Shown: positions 9,628 through 18,809, counted from the first letter of the stretch. The stretch: DNA of 46,060 bases from Candidatus Aminicenantota bacterium (GCA_030614685.1 JAUWTO010000003.1:1-46060); one strand, 5' to 3'. Translations and numbers: made by a program. The notes: generated by a model from the letters alone, not told the origin.

Positions 9628-10050
9628 ATGGAACTCAAAGTCAAACGGCTGAACACGGACGCCAAACTGCCCTGCTACGGCCATCCCGGTGACGCGGGGC
9701 TGGATCTATTCAGCGCCGTCGACATGGTCCTCGAACCGGGGGAAGCGCAGGCGGTGCCCACGGGGATCCAGACCGCCATCCCGGTCGGTCATGTCGGGCT
9801 GGTCTGGGACAAGAGCGGGATCTCCTTATCCGGAGTTCACAGGCTGGCAGGGGTTGTGGATGCGGGCTACAGAGGGGAGATCAAGGTCGTCATGATCAAC
9901 CTAAGCCGCGGCGATTTCGTTATTTCCAAGGGCATGAAGATCGCTCAGATGCTCATCCAGCCGGTCATCGAGGTGTCGGTGAGCGAGGCCGACAGCCTGG
10001 ATGACACGGAGAGAGGCGAGGGAGGATTCGGGAGCACCGGGCGCTTCTGA
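9628..10050 (+). CDS. dut: dUTP diphosphatase
   Basis: DAGLDLFS, DKSGISL, GVVDAGYRGEIKV, GGFGSTGRF dUTPase motifs. Confidence 0.95.
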   Translation: MELKVKRLNTDAKLPCYGHPGDAGLDLFSAVDMVLEPGEAQAVPTGIQTAIPVGHVGLVWDKSGISLSGVHRLAGVVDAGYRGEIKVVMINLSRGDFVISKGMKIAQMLIQPVIEVSVSEADSLDDTERGEGGFGSTGRF

Positions 10051-10101
10051 TGCTCCAGGGGTGCCCATCAGGCCCCGAAAAAGACCCCTGGAGGAGAGAG
10101 C

Positions 10102-10809
10102 ATGGGATTCCAGCCTGACCCAGGAAAGAAATTCCGTGTGATCCTGGTGCGCCCCCAGAGCCCGGAGAACATCGGACTTGTGGCCCGGGCCATGAAAAAC
10201 GCGGGCTTTGCAGACCTGCATCTCGTACATGACCGCCTCCTGCCCTCACAGGCGCATATCACAGCCGTGCACGCCGAAGACATATTGGATAAGGCCCGGC
10301 TCTGCTCGAGCGTAGGCGAGGCTGTATCCGATCTGGATGCCGTCTTTGCAGCGGTGGCCCGGCACCGGAAGAACTTCCCCTCCCTGGCTTTGGAGCAGGC
10401 CCTGGACCGGCTGGATGAGCTGCCGTCAGGGAGCCGTGTCGGCTTCCTGTTCGGGAACGAACGGACCGGACTGGAGTCCCTGGAGTTGCGTCACTCCAAC
10501 TTTCGCTTCACCCTTCCCCAGGCCTCGGTCCAGCCGTCCTACAACCTGGCTTCAGCCGTACTGTTGACCCTGTTTCATGTCTCACGCATGGCAGGAGGCA
10601 GGGGGGTCGTCGAGCCCTGGGAACGGCCCCTGCCGCGCAGCGAACAGGAAGACTGCATCCGTCTGATCCTGCAGAAGCTGGAGGAAAAGCGGTTTATCCG
10701 TTCCGGAAACCAGCGGCATATGGATGAAAGGATCCACGACCTCTTCGGCCGGCTCGCCATGACGGCCGCTGACCGCGACCTCCTCCTGGCGATATTCGGG
10801 AAGAGGTGA
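10102..10809 (+). CDS. SpoU/TrmJ-type RNA 2'-O-methyltransferase
   Basis: VILVRPQSPENIGLVARAMKNAGF, FLFGNERTGLES, LPQASVQPSYNLASAVLL SPOUT motifs. Confidence 0.9.
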   Translation: MGFQPDPGKKFRVILVRPQSPENIGLVARAMKNAGFADLHLVHDRLLPSQAHITAVHAEDILDKARLCSSVGEAVSDLDAVFAAVARHRKNFPSLALEQALDRLDELPSGSRVGFLFGNERTGLESLELRHSNFRFTLPQASVQPSYNLASAVLLTLFHVSRMAGGRGVVEPWERPLPRSEQEDCIRLILQKLEEKRFIRSGNQRHMDERIHDLFGRLAMTAADRDLLLAIFGKR

Positions 10810-10857
10810 GATCCGCTCGCCCGGAGGGTTGAAGATGCCGACCCATAAATTGTATTG

Positions 10858-10984
10858 AGCCGAGGCTGTGAAGGGGTCAAGATTGGTGCAGCGACGAGGA
10901 TTGGTTCATGAGGTGTAGTGTACTACAGCGATTGGACCATGACGATGTTGATGTGCTGAGATTAGCCCCTTCACAGCCTCGGCT
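10858..10984. repeat. intergenic element bounded by 19-bp perfect inverted repeats
   Basis: AGCCGAGGCTGTGAAGGGG (10858-10876) is the exact reverse complement of CCCCTTCACAGCCTCGGCT (10966-10984); TGTAGT-GT-ACTACA hairpin near the centre. Confidence 0.75.
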
Positions 10985-10986
10985 GA

Positions 10987-11955
10987 TCAGTGGGTGAGTT
11001 GGGGGATCCACAGATAATAAAACCCGCTTTTGAGCGTCTGCATCATCTGTCGGACCTTCGAACTGTCCATCGTCATGAAGTCATCCAGCCGTGTAGCATA
11101 GATGTTGGTTTTGGTCTTGGGATAATACGAGAAGGAGACAACCTTGGCCTCGGATATTCCCGCCAGCTCCAGGACTTTCCCCAGGGCGTCATCGAAGTAG
11201 CCTATGGAGTCGATCAGGCCCTCTTCCAGGGGCTGGGGGGCGGGGTAGATCCGACCATCGGCCAGGGTACGGAGCCTGTCCAGGGAGATCTGAGTCTTCC
11301 GCCCGGCAGCGACAGCCTTGATGAAATTTTGGTGAAAACCGTCGACGATATCCTGGAAAACGGCCTTTTCTTCGGTGCTCATTCCCCGGAAGGGGCTGCC
11401 GGAGTCCTTCATCTGGCCTGATTTGATCACGGTCATCTCGACTCCGATCTTCGAGAAGAGCTCCTCGATGTTGGGAAAGATGGAGATGACTCCGATGCTG
11501 CCGGTTATGGTGGAGGGGTGGGCGGTGATGTGGTCGCACGCCGATGCCACGTAATAGCCTCCTGATGTGGACAGTCCCATCATGAGGGCCACTACCGGGA
11601 CACCGGTCCTGGCCCGGAACTCCTTGACCTCATTGTAGAGGATATCGCTCGCGGTCACCTCCCCTCCAGGCGTGTCCAGCCGCAGGATGATCCCCTTGAC
11701 CCTGCTGTCCTCGGCCGCCTTCTCCAGCCTGTAGTAGACCTGAGACAGGATGTTTCCGTCCTTCCTCGGAAAAAATCCTGTGTCCCCCATGACACCGATG
11801 ATCCCGCTTATATCCAGGAGCAGGATCTTGTCCTTCGCCCGGCTGTCGGCAAGTGTGACCTCCTCGATCTTGTCTTTGCCCAGCATGTCGAGATGCACGT
11901 GACACCCGGCTGCAAACACAAGAACGACGAGGGACAGTAAAAGGATTCGTTTCAT
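10987..11955 (-). CDS. SppA-type signal peptide peptidase (S49), lipoprotein-like N-terminus
   Basis: MGLSTSGGYYVASACDHITAHPSTITGSIGVI; LVFAAGC lipobox; start at MKRILLL rather than the track's 12303. Confidence 0.88.
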   Translation of the reverse strand: MKRILLLSLVVLVFAAGCHVHLDMLGKDKIEEVTLADSRAKDKILLLDISGIIGVMGDTGFFPRKDGNILSQVYYRLEKAAEDSRVKGIILRLDTPGGEVTASDILYNEVKEFRARTGVPVVALMMGLSTSGGYYVASACDHITAHPSTITGSIGVISIFPNIEELFSKIGVEMTVIKSGQMKDSGSPFRGMSTEEKAVFQDIVDGFHQNFIKAVAAGRKTQISLDRLRTLADGRIYPAPQPLEEGLIDSIGYFDDALGKVLELAGISEAKVVSFSYYPKTKTNIYATRLDDFMTMDSSKVRQMMQTLKSGFYYLWIPQLTH

Positions 11956-12094
11956 GTTGGCCCTCCTCATAGGTTTCCTTGCTTCGATTATAGCACACTC
12001 TTCCGAGTCTCGTGAGAGGGGGGATATGGGGAGATGAGTTCTGTTGACTTCTCTCAGAGGGGGTGATATATATCGAGGCGAAAAGAGTCCATAA

Positions 12095-13024
12095 ATGATT
12101 CGATGGATCAAAGGGTTCGTGCGGGACCATTTCGAAGGGGCAATCCTCGGCCTGATCCTGGCAGGGGTCTTCCTCATGGCGTTCCTGGTCCAGAATAAGT
12201 TCTCGTTCCTCAACTTTTTCTTCCTGCCCGTTATACTCTCCGGGTATTTTCTGGGTAAGAACCGAGCCGTGCTCATGGCGGTCTTCTCGGTGCTGCTCGT
12301 CATACTGTATCTGGTCTACGTGGAGCTGATCACCGGACCCAAGGATTTCTTCATGTTTCATGAGGCGATCAACCTGGTGACCTGGGGAAGCCTGCTGATC
12401 CTCACGGGAGCATTGATCGGTTCCTTTTCGGAGCAGCGGGAGGCAAAGCTCGATACGCTCCGCAAGGCCTATGTGGGAACCCTCGAGATCATGCTCAAAT
12501 ACCTGGAGAGCGTGGACGAGGCCACTCCGCCGGCCCAGAGGGTGGCGCGGATAGCGGGCCGGATCGCCGCCGCTGCCGGACTTGAGACCAATGAGATCGA
12601 GAACATCAAATCGGCTTCCCTGCTGTCGGTGGCGGGCGACCTGAGTTCCAGCCTGCCCCTTTTCGTCGAGATGACGGATTTCCTGAGTTCGGACGAGGAC
12701 GTCCTGGCGAGATCGCTCGATGACCGGAAGAAAATCATGTTGCGCTCCACGTCCTCGCTTCTCAAAGAGATCCAGCCGCTCCTGCGGGCCTTTTATGCGC
12801 AATATGTGCAGCAGAGCGACACGCTGGACAAGGATCTGGCCGAGGTCCCGTTGGGAAGCAGCATCATGGCTCTGGCGCAGGTCTATGACAGGATCGCAAC
12901 CAGGTCGGCTCCCTTTCAGGGAAGGGAAGAGTTCGGCTCCATGATGGAGGTCCAGCAGTTGTCCGGAAGAACCTTCCCCCCCGAGGCTGTCGAGGCCCTC
13001 ATGCTGGTGATCACATCGACCTGA
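12095..13024 (+). CDS. membrane protein with degenerate HD-GYP-like domain
   Basis: three to four N-terminal TM segments; C-terminal YVGTLEIMLKYLE...QRVARIAGRIAAAAGL...IKSASLL and MALAQVYDRIATRSAPFQG...SGRTFPPEAVEAL resemble the HD-GYP layout without the HD motif. Confidence 0.6.
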   Translation: MIRWIKGFVRDHFEGAILGLILAGVFLMAFLVQNKFSFLNFFFLPVILSGYFLGKNRAVLMAVFSVLLVILYLVYVELITGPKDFFMFHEAINLVTWGSLLILTGALIGSFSEQREAKLDTLRKAYVGTLEIMLKYLESVDEATPPAQRVARIAGRIAAAAGLETNEIENIKSASLLSVAGDLSSSLPLFVEMTDFLSSDEDVLARSLDDRKKIMLRSTSSLLKEIQPLLRAFYAQYVQQSDTLDKDLAEVPLGSSIMALAQVYDRIATRSAPFQGREEFGSMMEVQQLSGRTFPPEAVEALMLVITST

Positions 13025-13088
13025 GCATGAAGTCTCCCCCCCTGGGCGTGTCCTCAGGGGAATAATCGCAGGAAATAAGGAGAACAAT

Positions 13089-14584
13089 ATGCAGAGATGG
13101 CATGGTGACCTTAGCATCGCCCTGATCGTTTTTCTGATCTTGACTTTTGGAGCCGCTCTCTACGGCCAGTCCCCGGGTATAGAGAGCGGTAAGCGATACG
13201 AGCGGCTGATCATCCGCAATGTGATGATGATCGATGGCAACGGTACTCCGGCCCAGGGGCCGATGGATATCGTGATCGAAGGCAATGCCATCCAGTCGGT
13301 CCGCGGGGCCCGTCAGGGAGAGAATCCCTACTCTGGCGAGGCCCACGTGATCGACGGCAGTGGGATGTATGCCCTGCCCGGCCTGATCAACCTGCATGCA
13401 CACATCCACGACACGCGCGGCCGCCGCCCCATACCCTTCGAATATCTCTATAAGCTCTGGCTGTCCTGCGGGATAACCTCGGTGCGGGATGTGGGTTCCA
13501 ACACCCAGAAGACGATCCAGGAGAGAGCGAATAGCCAGGCCGGTGAGATCGCGGCTCCGCGCATTTACCTGTACATGCGAGCAGGCGGACGTACCCCGGA
13601 GGAGGCCCGGCAGGCGGTCCAGAGGATAAAGAAGGCGGGCGGGACGGCGTGAAGATCTTCGGCATGGACCAGGACATCATGGAGGCGGTCGTGCAGGAGG
13701 CCCGTGACTTGGGCATGCGGGTGGCGCATCACGTGGGAGTTGAGGAAACCGATGCCCGGCACGATGCGGCCTACGGCGTCACCAGCATCGAGCACTGGTA
13801 TGGAGTCCCTGATGCCGCTCTTCGGGGTTCGCAGAACTTTCCGTACGGCTACAACTACAACGACGAGAGTGATCGCTTCCGCTATGCGGGCCGCCTCTGG
13901 CGGGAGGCCGATCCCAAAAAGTTGCAGAAAGTCCTGTCGGACATGGTGGCCAACAAGGTGTCTTGGTGTCCGACCTTCGTGATCTACGAGGCCAACCGGG
14001 ACCTCCAGAGAGCGAAGAACCAGCCCTGGTTCACGGACTATCTGCATCCGGTACTGGAAGAGTATTTTGTTCCCTCTCCGGCCAACCATGGTTCCTATCA
14101 CTGGAACTGGACCACGACCGACGAGGTCTTCTGGCGGGAGAACTATCAGATCTGGATGAAGGCGGTGCGTGCCTTCGCAGACATGGGAGGCGTGGTCGGC
14201 TGCGGTGAAGACGCCGGCTACATCTACATGATGTACGGATTCAGCCTGATCCGGGAGCTGGAGCTCCATCATGAGGCGGGATTCCATCCCATCGATGTGA
14301 TCATGCACGCCACCGGCAACAACGCGCGCATCCTGGGCCTGGAGGACAGGCTGGGCCGGATCCGGCGGGGCTGGCTGGCAGACGTGATCCTGGTGGAGGG
14401 CAACCCACTCAAGAACCTCAAGGTCCTGTACCCCACCGGCACCCTCGACCTGATCGACGGCGAGGTGGTTCAGACCGGCGGGGTCCGCTGGACCATCAAG
14501 GATGGGTTCGTCTATGATGCCAAGGCACTGCGGCAGGATGTGAAGGATTTGGTTTCAGCCGCCCGCGCTGCCGCAAAAAAATAA
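13089..14584 (+). pseudogene. amidohydrolase split by a frameshift (13089-13652 and 13649-14584)
   Basis: first ORF has the N-terminal amidohydrolase module incl. LPGLINLHAHIHD and ends KKAGGTA; second continues VKIFGMDQDIMEAVVQEARDLGMRVAHHVG...SIEHWYG...GCGEDAGY in another frame, overlapping by GTGA. Confidence 0.75.
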
Positions 14585-14606
14585 AACCTCAGCCGATTTG
14601 ACCAGA

Positions 14607-14762
14607 GGAGTTAGAGCGACCATCGCAGATGCAGCCCTGACGAGGCATTCTTTGAGGGGATCCGACGCAGTCGGGCGGCGAGAATGTTTGAGCCCCGCGA
14701 GTTTCGCAGCCGCCGAAAAGAATGACACGGGAGGGCGGTGAGCATCTGCGGGGAGCTACTCC
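14607..14762. other. strongly structured intergenic element with nested complementary segments
   Basis: ordered nested pairings: 14607-14611/14758-14762, 14624-14632/14742-14750, 14634-14638/14732-14736, 14646-14653/14717-14724, 14674-14679/14709-14714, 14697-14700/14704-14707. Confidence 0.6.
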
Positions 14763-14794
14763 CTGATGAATTCGGCGGAAAGGTTTGTTTGTGG

Positions 14795-15736
14795 TCAGGG
14801 AGTGAAATTGCGAGGCGAGATGATCTTGAGGGCGCGCGGCAGGATCTTGAGCTCGACCACATCCCGCTTCCCCAGGGACTCCCCGTTGTACTGAACCGGG
14901 AGGCTCTTTCCCCTGAAGACGGCCTTCGTGGCCTTGAAATGCCTCTGGGTCTTCTGAAACTTTCCGAAATAGATGCTGGGGAAGGACAGGAGAAATTTGC
15001 TGCCGCTGACCTCGAAAAAAGTAAGGTCGATGTAGCCGTCGTCGATCTTGGCCTGAGGAGCGACCTTCCATCCGTAGCCGAAATGGCTGCTCTTCCCGAT
15101 GATGACATCAAATACCTTCAAGTTCAGGACCTTATGCTTGAAATGGACACCGTCGTCGTCGAATCCGTCGAAAAGCTCGATCTCCAGTTCCTGCCTGGAA
15201 AGACGGGACATGATCCGTCCGGCCAAAAGGTGGCCGAAAATCCCCGGCATCCAATGGCGCTCCGCCTCCCAGGTTACCCTCGCCGTGGCCCCCAGGGATC
15301 CGAAGGTGCCCACGCGCCCTCCGAAATCGATGAGATCGATCTCCCGGGTGAATCCTTCCTGGATGATCCGGAGCGCCCGTGGCAGGTGCAGGGGGATGCC
15401 CAGGGAGATGCGGAAGGCATTACCGCTTCCCAGCGGCAGGATACCCAGGGCCAGCTCATGGCCGCGCCCCGAGAGGACGATGCCCTGAAGCACATCGGCG
15501 ATGGTCCCGTCCCCGCCGGCAGCCACGATGATATCGTGATCGGCACACAGTTCGGCAGTCTTCTGTACTGTGAAATCTTTGTCCTTATGCGTGTCGACGA
15601 ATTTGCCCGGCAGGTTCTTCTGGACGTAGTTTCGGACGAGGATGTTTCGTTCCCACTTCCGGTTAGCAGCTTTGGGATTGATTATGCAGACAATCCGGGG
15701 AGCGGAGCTCGCGTCACTCTGTGTCATGGTTTTCAA
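14795..15736 (-). CDS. diacylglycerol/lipid kinase family protein
   Basis: IVCIINPKAANRKWER, IIVAAGGDGTIADVLQGI, LGILPLGSGNAFRISLGIP (DAGK catalytic motifs). Confidence 0.92.
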   Translation of the reverse strand: MKTMTQSDASSAPRIVCIINPKAANRKWERNILVRNYVQKNLPGKFVDTHKDKDFTVQKTAELCADHDIIVAAGGDGTIADVLQGIVLSGRGHELALGILPLGSGNAFRISLGIPLHLPRALRIIQEGFTREIDLIDFGGRVGTFGSLGATARVTWEAERHWMPGIFGHLLAGRIMSRLSRQELEIELFDGFDDDGVHFKHKVLNLKVFDVIIGKSSHFGYGWKVAPQAKIDDGYIDLTFFEVSGSKFLLSFPSIYFGKFQKTQRHFKATKAVFRGKSLPVQYNGESLGKRDVVELKILPRALKIISPRNFTP

Positions 15737-15786
15737 GGCATTTTGTTGGAATCGGTTCCTATTATACTCAAATTGTTATTGTAAAC

Positions 15787-16767
15787 TCAATGGGAATGCA
15801 TGCTTCCGGACAGAGTTTCCCGAAAGCCCCGCTCCAGCGAGTATTCCGGTGTGAAGCCCAGTTGGGAGCGGGCCTTGTCGCAGGAGAACAGCCAAGGGGT
15901 CTGTGTCATGCTCTTCCAGGCCCTCCTCCCGAAATAGGACCGGATCAGCCGGGCCCGCTTTAGCCCGTCGGTCAGGGACGCGGCCAGCACGATAACGGCT
16001 TCCGGCAGGGGCACATACACAGGTCTGCTCAGGACGATATCCCTGAACGTGAACAGGACCCGGCGCCAGGAATATATCTCCCCGTCCGTCAGGTAATATG
16101 TCTCGCGGAGGGCCTCCGGTGCCAGGGCGGCCTGCACGGTTCCGCGATTGAGGTCCTCGACGTAGATGAGGGTTGTGGCAGGCTCGCGGCTTTTCAGGAC
16201 CGGGACGATCCGCTTTCGGATGAGGCGCATCAGGAGTTCGGTCTCCTTCTGCCGCGGGCCGTACACGTTGGGTGGGCGGATGATGGTGTAGGGAAGGCGC
16301 TCCCCGGCCTCCCTGACCGCCTCCTCACCCCTCAGTTTGGTGCGGCCGTATTCTGTGCGGGGTGAGGAGTTTTGTTCCTCGGTCTTGATGCTCCCCGTTT
16401 CAGAGGGGCCGGCGGCGGCGATGGAGGAAACATATACGAAGCGTCGCAGCGTGCCGCCGGCTTCGAGAGAGGCCTGTACCAGGTTGCGAGTGAATACATG
16501 GTTGACCTGTTCGTAGACTTCCCTGGGGGCGGAATGGATGCGCGCTGCCAGGTGGAAGATGTAATCCTGGCCGGATACGGCCTGTGTGAGGCGGTCAAGC
16601 TCGTCCAGCCGTCCCCGGACCAGCCTTACCCCCCGGTCCTTCAGCCTTGCCGTTCGGCTCTCCGGCCGGCACCAGCAGGTGATGTCCCAGCCCTTATCCG
16701 TCAGATAATCGACCAGGTGGCTCCCGATGAAGCCGGTGGCGCCTGTGATCAGTGCTCGGAGCGGCAT
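15787..16767 (-). CDS. NAD-dependent epimerase/dehydratase (extended SDR)
   Basis: LITGATGFIGSHLVDYL Rossmann motif, YGRTKLRGEEAV (YxxxK), RPPNVYGPRQ. Confidence 0.9.
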   Translation of the reverse strand: MPLRALITGATGFIGSHLVDYLTDKGWDITCWCRPESRTARLKDRGVRLVRGRLDELDRLTQAVSGQDYIFHLAARIHSAPREVYEQVNHVFTRNLVQASLEAGGTLRRFVYVSSIAAAGPSETGSIKTEEQNSSPRTEYGRTKLRGEEAVREAGERLPYTIIRPPNVYGPRQKETELLMRLIRKRIVPVLKSREPATTLIYVEDLNRGTVQAALAPEALRETYYLTDGEIYSWRRVLFTFRDIVLSRPVYVPLPEAVIVLAASLTDGLKRARLIRSYFGRRAWKSMTQTPWLFSCDKARSQLGFTPEYSLERGFRETLSGSMHSH

Positions 16768-16783
16768 GTCTTGTACTCCCTGG

Positions 16784-16870
16784 TTACTCCTCTTTTTCCG
16801 TTTTGGGAATCTCAGAGAGCAGCTCGATGTCCTTTGATCCCGGGACCAGGAGTCCTGGTAGAGTTTTCAT
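16784..16870 (-). CDS. possible 28-aa small ORF upstream of the epimerase gene
   Basis: GGAGGGCGGC before ATG; translation MKTLPGLLVPGSKDIELLSEIPKTEKEE; in-frame upstream ATG at 16900 gives 38 aa; too short for the supplied ORF track. Confidence 0.3.
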   Translation of the reverse strand: MKTLPGLLVPGSKDIELLSEIPKTEKEE

Positions 16871-17030
16871 GCCGCCCTCCATGAGATATTTTCCAGACAT
16901 GCCAAGAGAATTCTAACATATATGAAACCGGCTGGATATTCAACGGGCTTATCCTATATGGGGGTGGGACGCTCAGCTTGCATTTTCGCTGCAGATTTAG
17001 CACAATCTTTATGGTTTTCAGACCGGAAAA

Positions 17031-18017
17031 GTGAAAACAATGCCATCACTCGAAGCCGTGCACGAAGTCAGGGGGAAGCGCTTCCTGTTTGCGGTAGAGA
17101 CCTCTGACCGAGGAGTGGACTACCTGAAATACGAGCGCCTGCGAATGGATATCTGGAAGGATCCGGCCGACCACCTCGCTGGCGCCCGGAACCTGGTGAG
17201 CGAGAATTTCCTCTATGACGGGGCAAGCCTGTTCATCGCCGTGTACGAGGAGGACCGGCTCGGGCAGTTCGAGAGGGACGATGTGCATCTGGCCGCGTTC
17301 GCCTACGGGTATGTTGGGGTGGATGACAAGATCGTCGCCTTCCGCAAGCAGGAAAACCTGATCTTCTACTCTCAGTATGCGGCCGTGCGTCCGGACCTCC
17401 AGAGCAGAGGCCTGGGGATTCTGCTGAAGGAGTTCCAGCGCGAACAGGTGAGCGAGCGCCTGGGCGTGCGAGTCATCACCTGCACCTTCGACCCCCTGGC
17501 CGGCGTCAATGCTTACCGCAACATTCACATCTTCGGGATGGAGGTCCGGGCCTATAAAGACGCCTACTACGAGGATTTCTCCGGCCTCTTGAACAGGATG
17601 GATGTCCCCAGCGACCGGTTCCTGGTAGCCTGGGATCTGGACAAACCGCGCGGCCGAGAACGGTCGGAGGTCGACCTCCCGGGCCTTCTGTTGGCCGGTG
17701 CCGAGTGTTTGCTCACGGAGCCGGCCCGGGTCCCGGGGAAACACGCGGAGCTGGACCTGAGGGTGGCCAGAGCGATGAGGCCGGGGCCGATACCGGATCC
17801 GGCCCTGATCGAGGTCCCCTTTGATTTCTACACCATGCTCAGGGAGACGGACGTCGCAGACCATCAGGTCCGGCAGATCCCCATCGCCTGGAGGGAGGTC
17901 TCCCGCCGTGCTTTCCATACCTTGTTTGACGCCGGCTACAGGGTCATCGATTTTCGGTATCTGAAGAGTGATGGGGAAAAACGGGATTTTTATGTGTTGA
18001 GCAATAAACAAGTCTGA
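17031..18017 (+). CDS. GNAT-like acyltransferase family protein
   Basis: YSQYAAVRPDLQSRGLGILLKEFQREQ acetyl-CoA-binding-like loop and ITCTFDPLAGVNAYRNIHIFGMEV; GTG start or ATG at 17040. Confidence 0.65.
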   Translation: MKTMPSLEAVHEVRGKRFLFAVETSDRGVDYLKYERLRMDIWKDPADHLAGARNLVSENFLYDGASLFIAVYEEDRLGQFERDDVHLAAFAYGYVGVDDKIVAFRKQENLIFYSQYAAVRPDLQSRGLGILLKEFQREQVSERLGVRVITCTFDPLAGVNAYRNIHIFGMEVRAYKDAYYEDFSGLLNRMDVPSDRFLVAWDLDKPRGRERSEVDLPGLLLAGAECLLTEPARVPGKHAELDLRVARAMRPGPIPDPALIEVPFDFYTMLRETDVADHQVRQIPIAWREVSRRAFHTLFDAGYRVIDFRYLKSDGEKRDFYVLSNKQV

Positions 18018-18218
18018 GAAGAGAGAGGGCGGCCATAACAAACAAAACGATCATACACTTCGCCTGACTGTCCGGACCGAGCCGCACCGGCATTTCTGTT
18101 GCCTAAAGTGTAAAAATGTTGTAGATATTGAGAACGAGGACACGCCCGCTCGCGAACTCGAAGGCCATCGAGCCAAGGGCTGCCAGGTTTACTTGCATGG
18201 CGTGAGTACTGACTGCTG

Positions 18219-18256
18219 CCGTTCATTGAACGGTTGATATTTTACATTATTATACT
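18219..18256 (+). promoter_or_regulatory. candidate promoter with overlapping palindrome upstream of the ferritin-like gene
   Basis: perfect palindrome CCGTTCA-T-TGAACGG (18219-18233) overlaps TTGAAC (-35-like, 18226-18231); TATTAT at 18248-18253. Confidence 0.5.
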
Positions 18257-18273
18257 TGAAGAAGGAGAATTGA

Positions 18274-18795
18274 ATGTCTGAGATCACCAAGCAGATCGAG
18301 AATGCCATCATCGGAGCCATTCGGCTGGAGGTCAACGGCCGCAAGTTTTTCAACCATGCCGCCGAAATGACCGAACATGAGAAAGGGAAAAACATGTTCA
18401 AGTTCCTTGCGGAGGAAGAGGTCAAGCATCTCGAGACCTTCAGCAAGCTGTTCAGTGAGATCCTGGACGGTGATGACTGGAAAAAATACATAAAGAGCAG
18501 CGACATGGAAGGCGAGGCGCCGCTGGTGGAGAGGCTGAAGGAGCGCCTGAAAAGCGGAGAAGGCAAAGGCGAGACCGAGGCCCTCAGCATCGGCATGCAG
18601 CTGGAGATGGAAGCGATCCAGTTCTTTCAGAAGGCGGCGGCGGAAACAGATGACCCGGTGGCCCGCAAGATATTCCGGGACATTGGCGAAGAAGAGAAAT
18701 TCCACTACGATCTCCTGCAGGCCCAGCACGATTCAGTGACCAATTCGGGATTCTGGCTGGACGGCGCCGAATTCCAGATGGATGGGAAGTGGTAA
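18274..18795 (+). CDS. ferritin-like / rubrerythrin-type diiron protein
   Basis: two helical repeats with LEVNGRKFF...LAEEEVKHLE and LEMEAIQFF...IGEEEKFHYDLL (ExxH motifs). Confidence 0.87.
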   Translation: MSEITKQIENAIIGAIRLEVNGRKFFNHAAEMTEHEKGKNMFKFLAEEEVKHLETFSKLFSEILDGDDWKKYIKSSDMEGEAPLVERLKERLKSGEGKGETEALSIGMQLEMEAIQFFQKAAAETDDPVARKIFRDIGEEEKFHYDLLQAQHDSVTNSGFWLDGAEFQMDGKW

Positions 18796-18809
18796 ACTGA
18801 AGCCGTTTT

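Noticed and set aside
10858-14750. Possible relationship between the 10858-10984 and 14624-14750 elements (both span 127 bp)
   Set aside because: Stem sequences differ and no shared motif was found; equal length treated as coincidence.
14589-15111. minus-strand ORFs running through the structured intergenic region
   Set aside because: They overlap the DAGK gene out of frame and read through the palindromic element; interpreted as spurious.
18109-18246. TGTAAA/TTTACA-like half-sites upstream of the ferritin gene
   Set aside because: Only half of the palindrome is present and there is no GG-N10-GC promoter; not included in the sigma54 regulon proposal.
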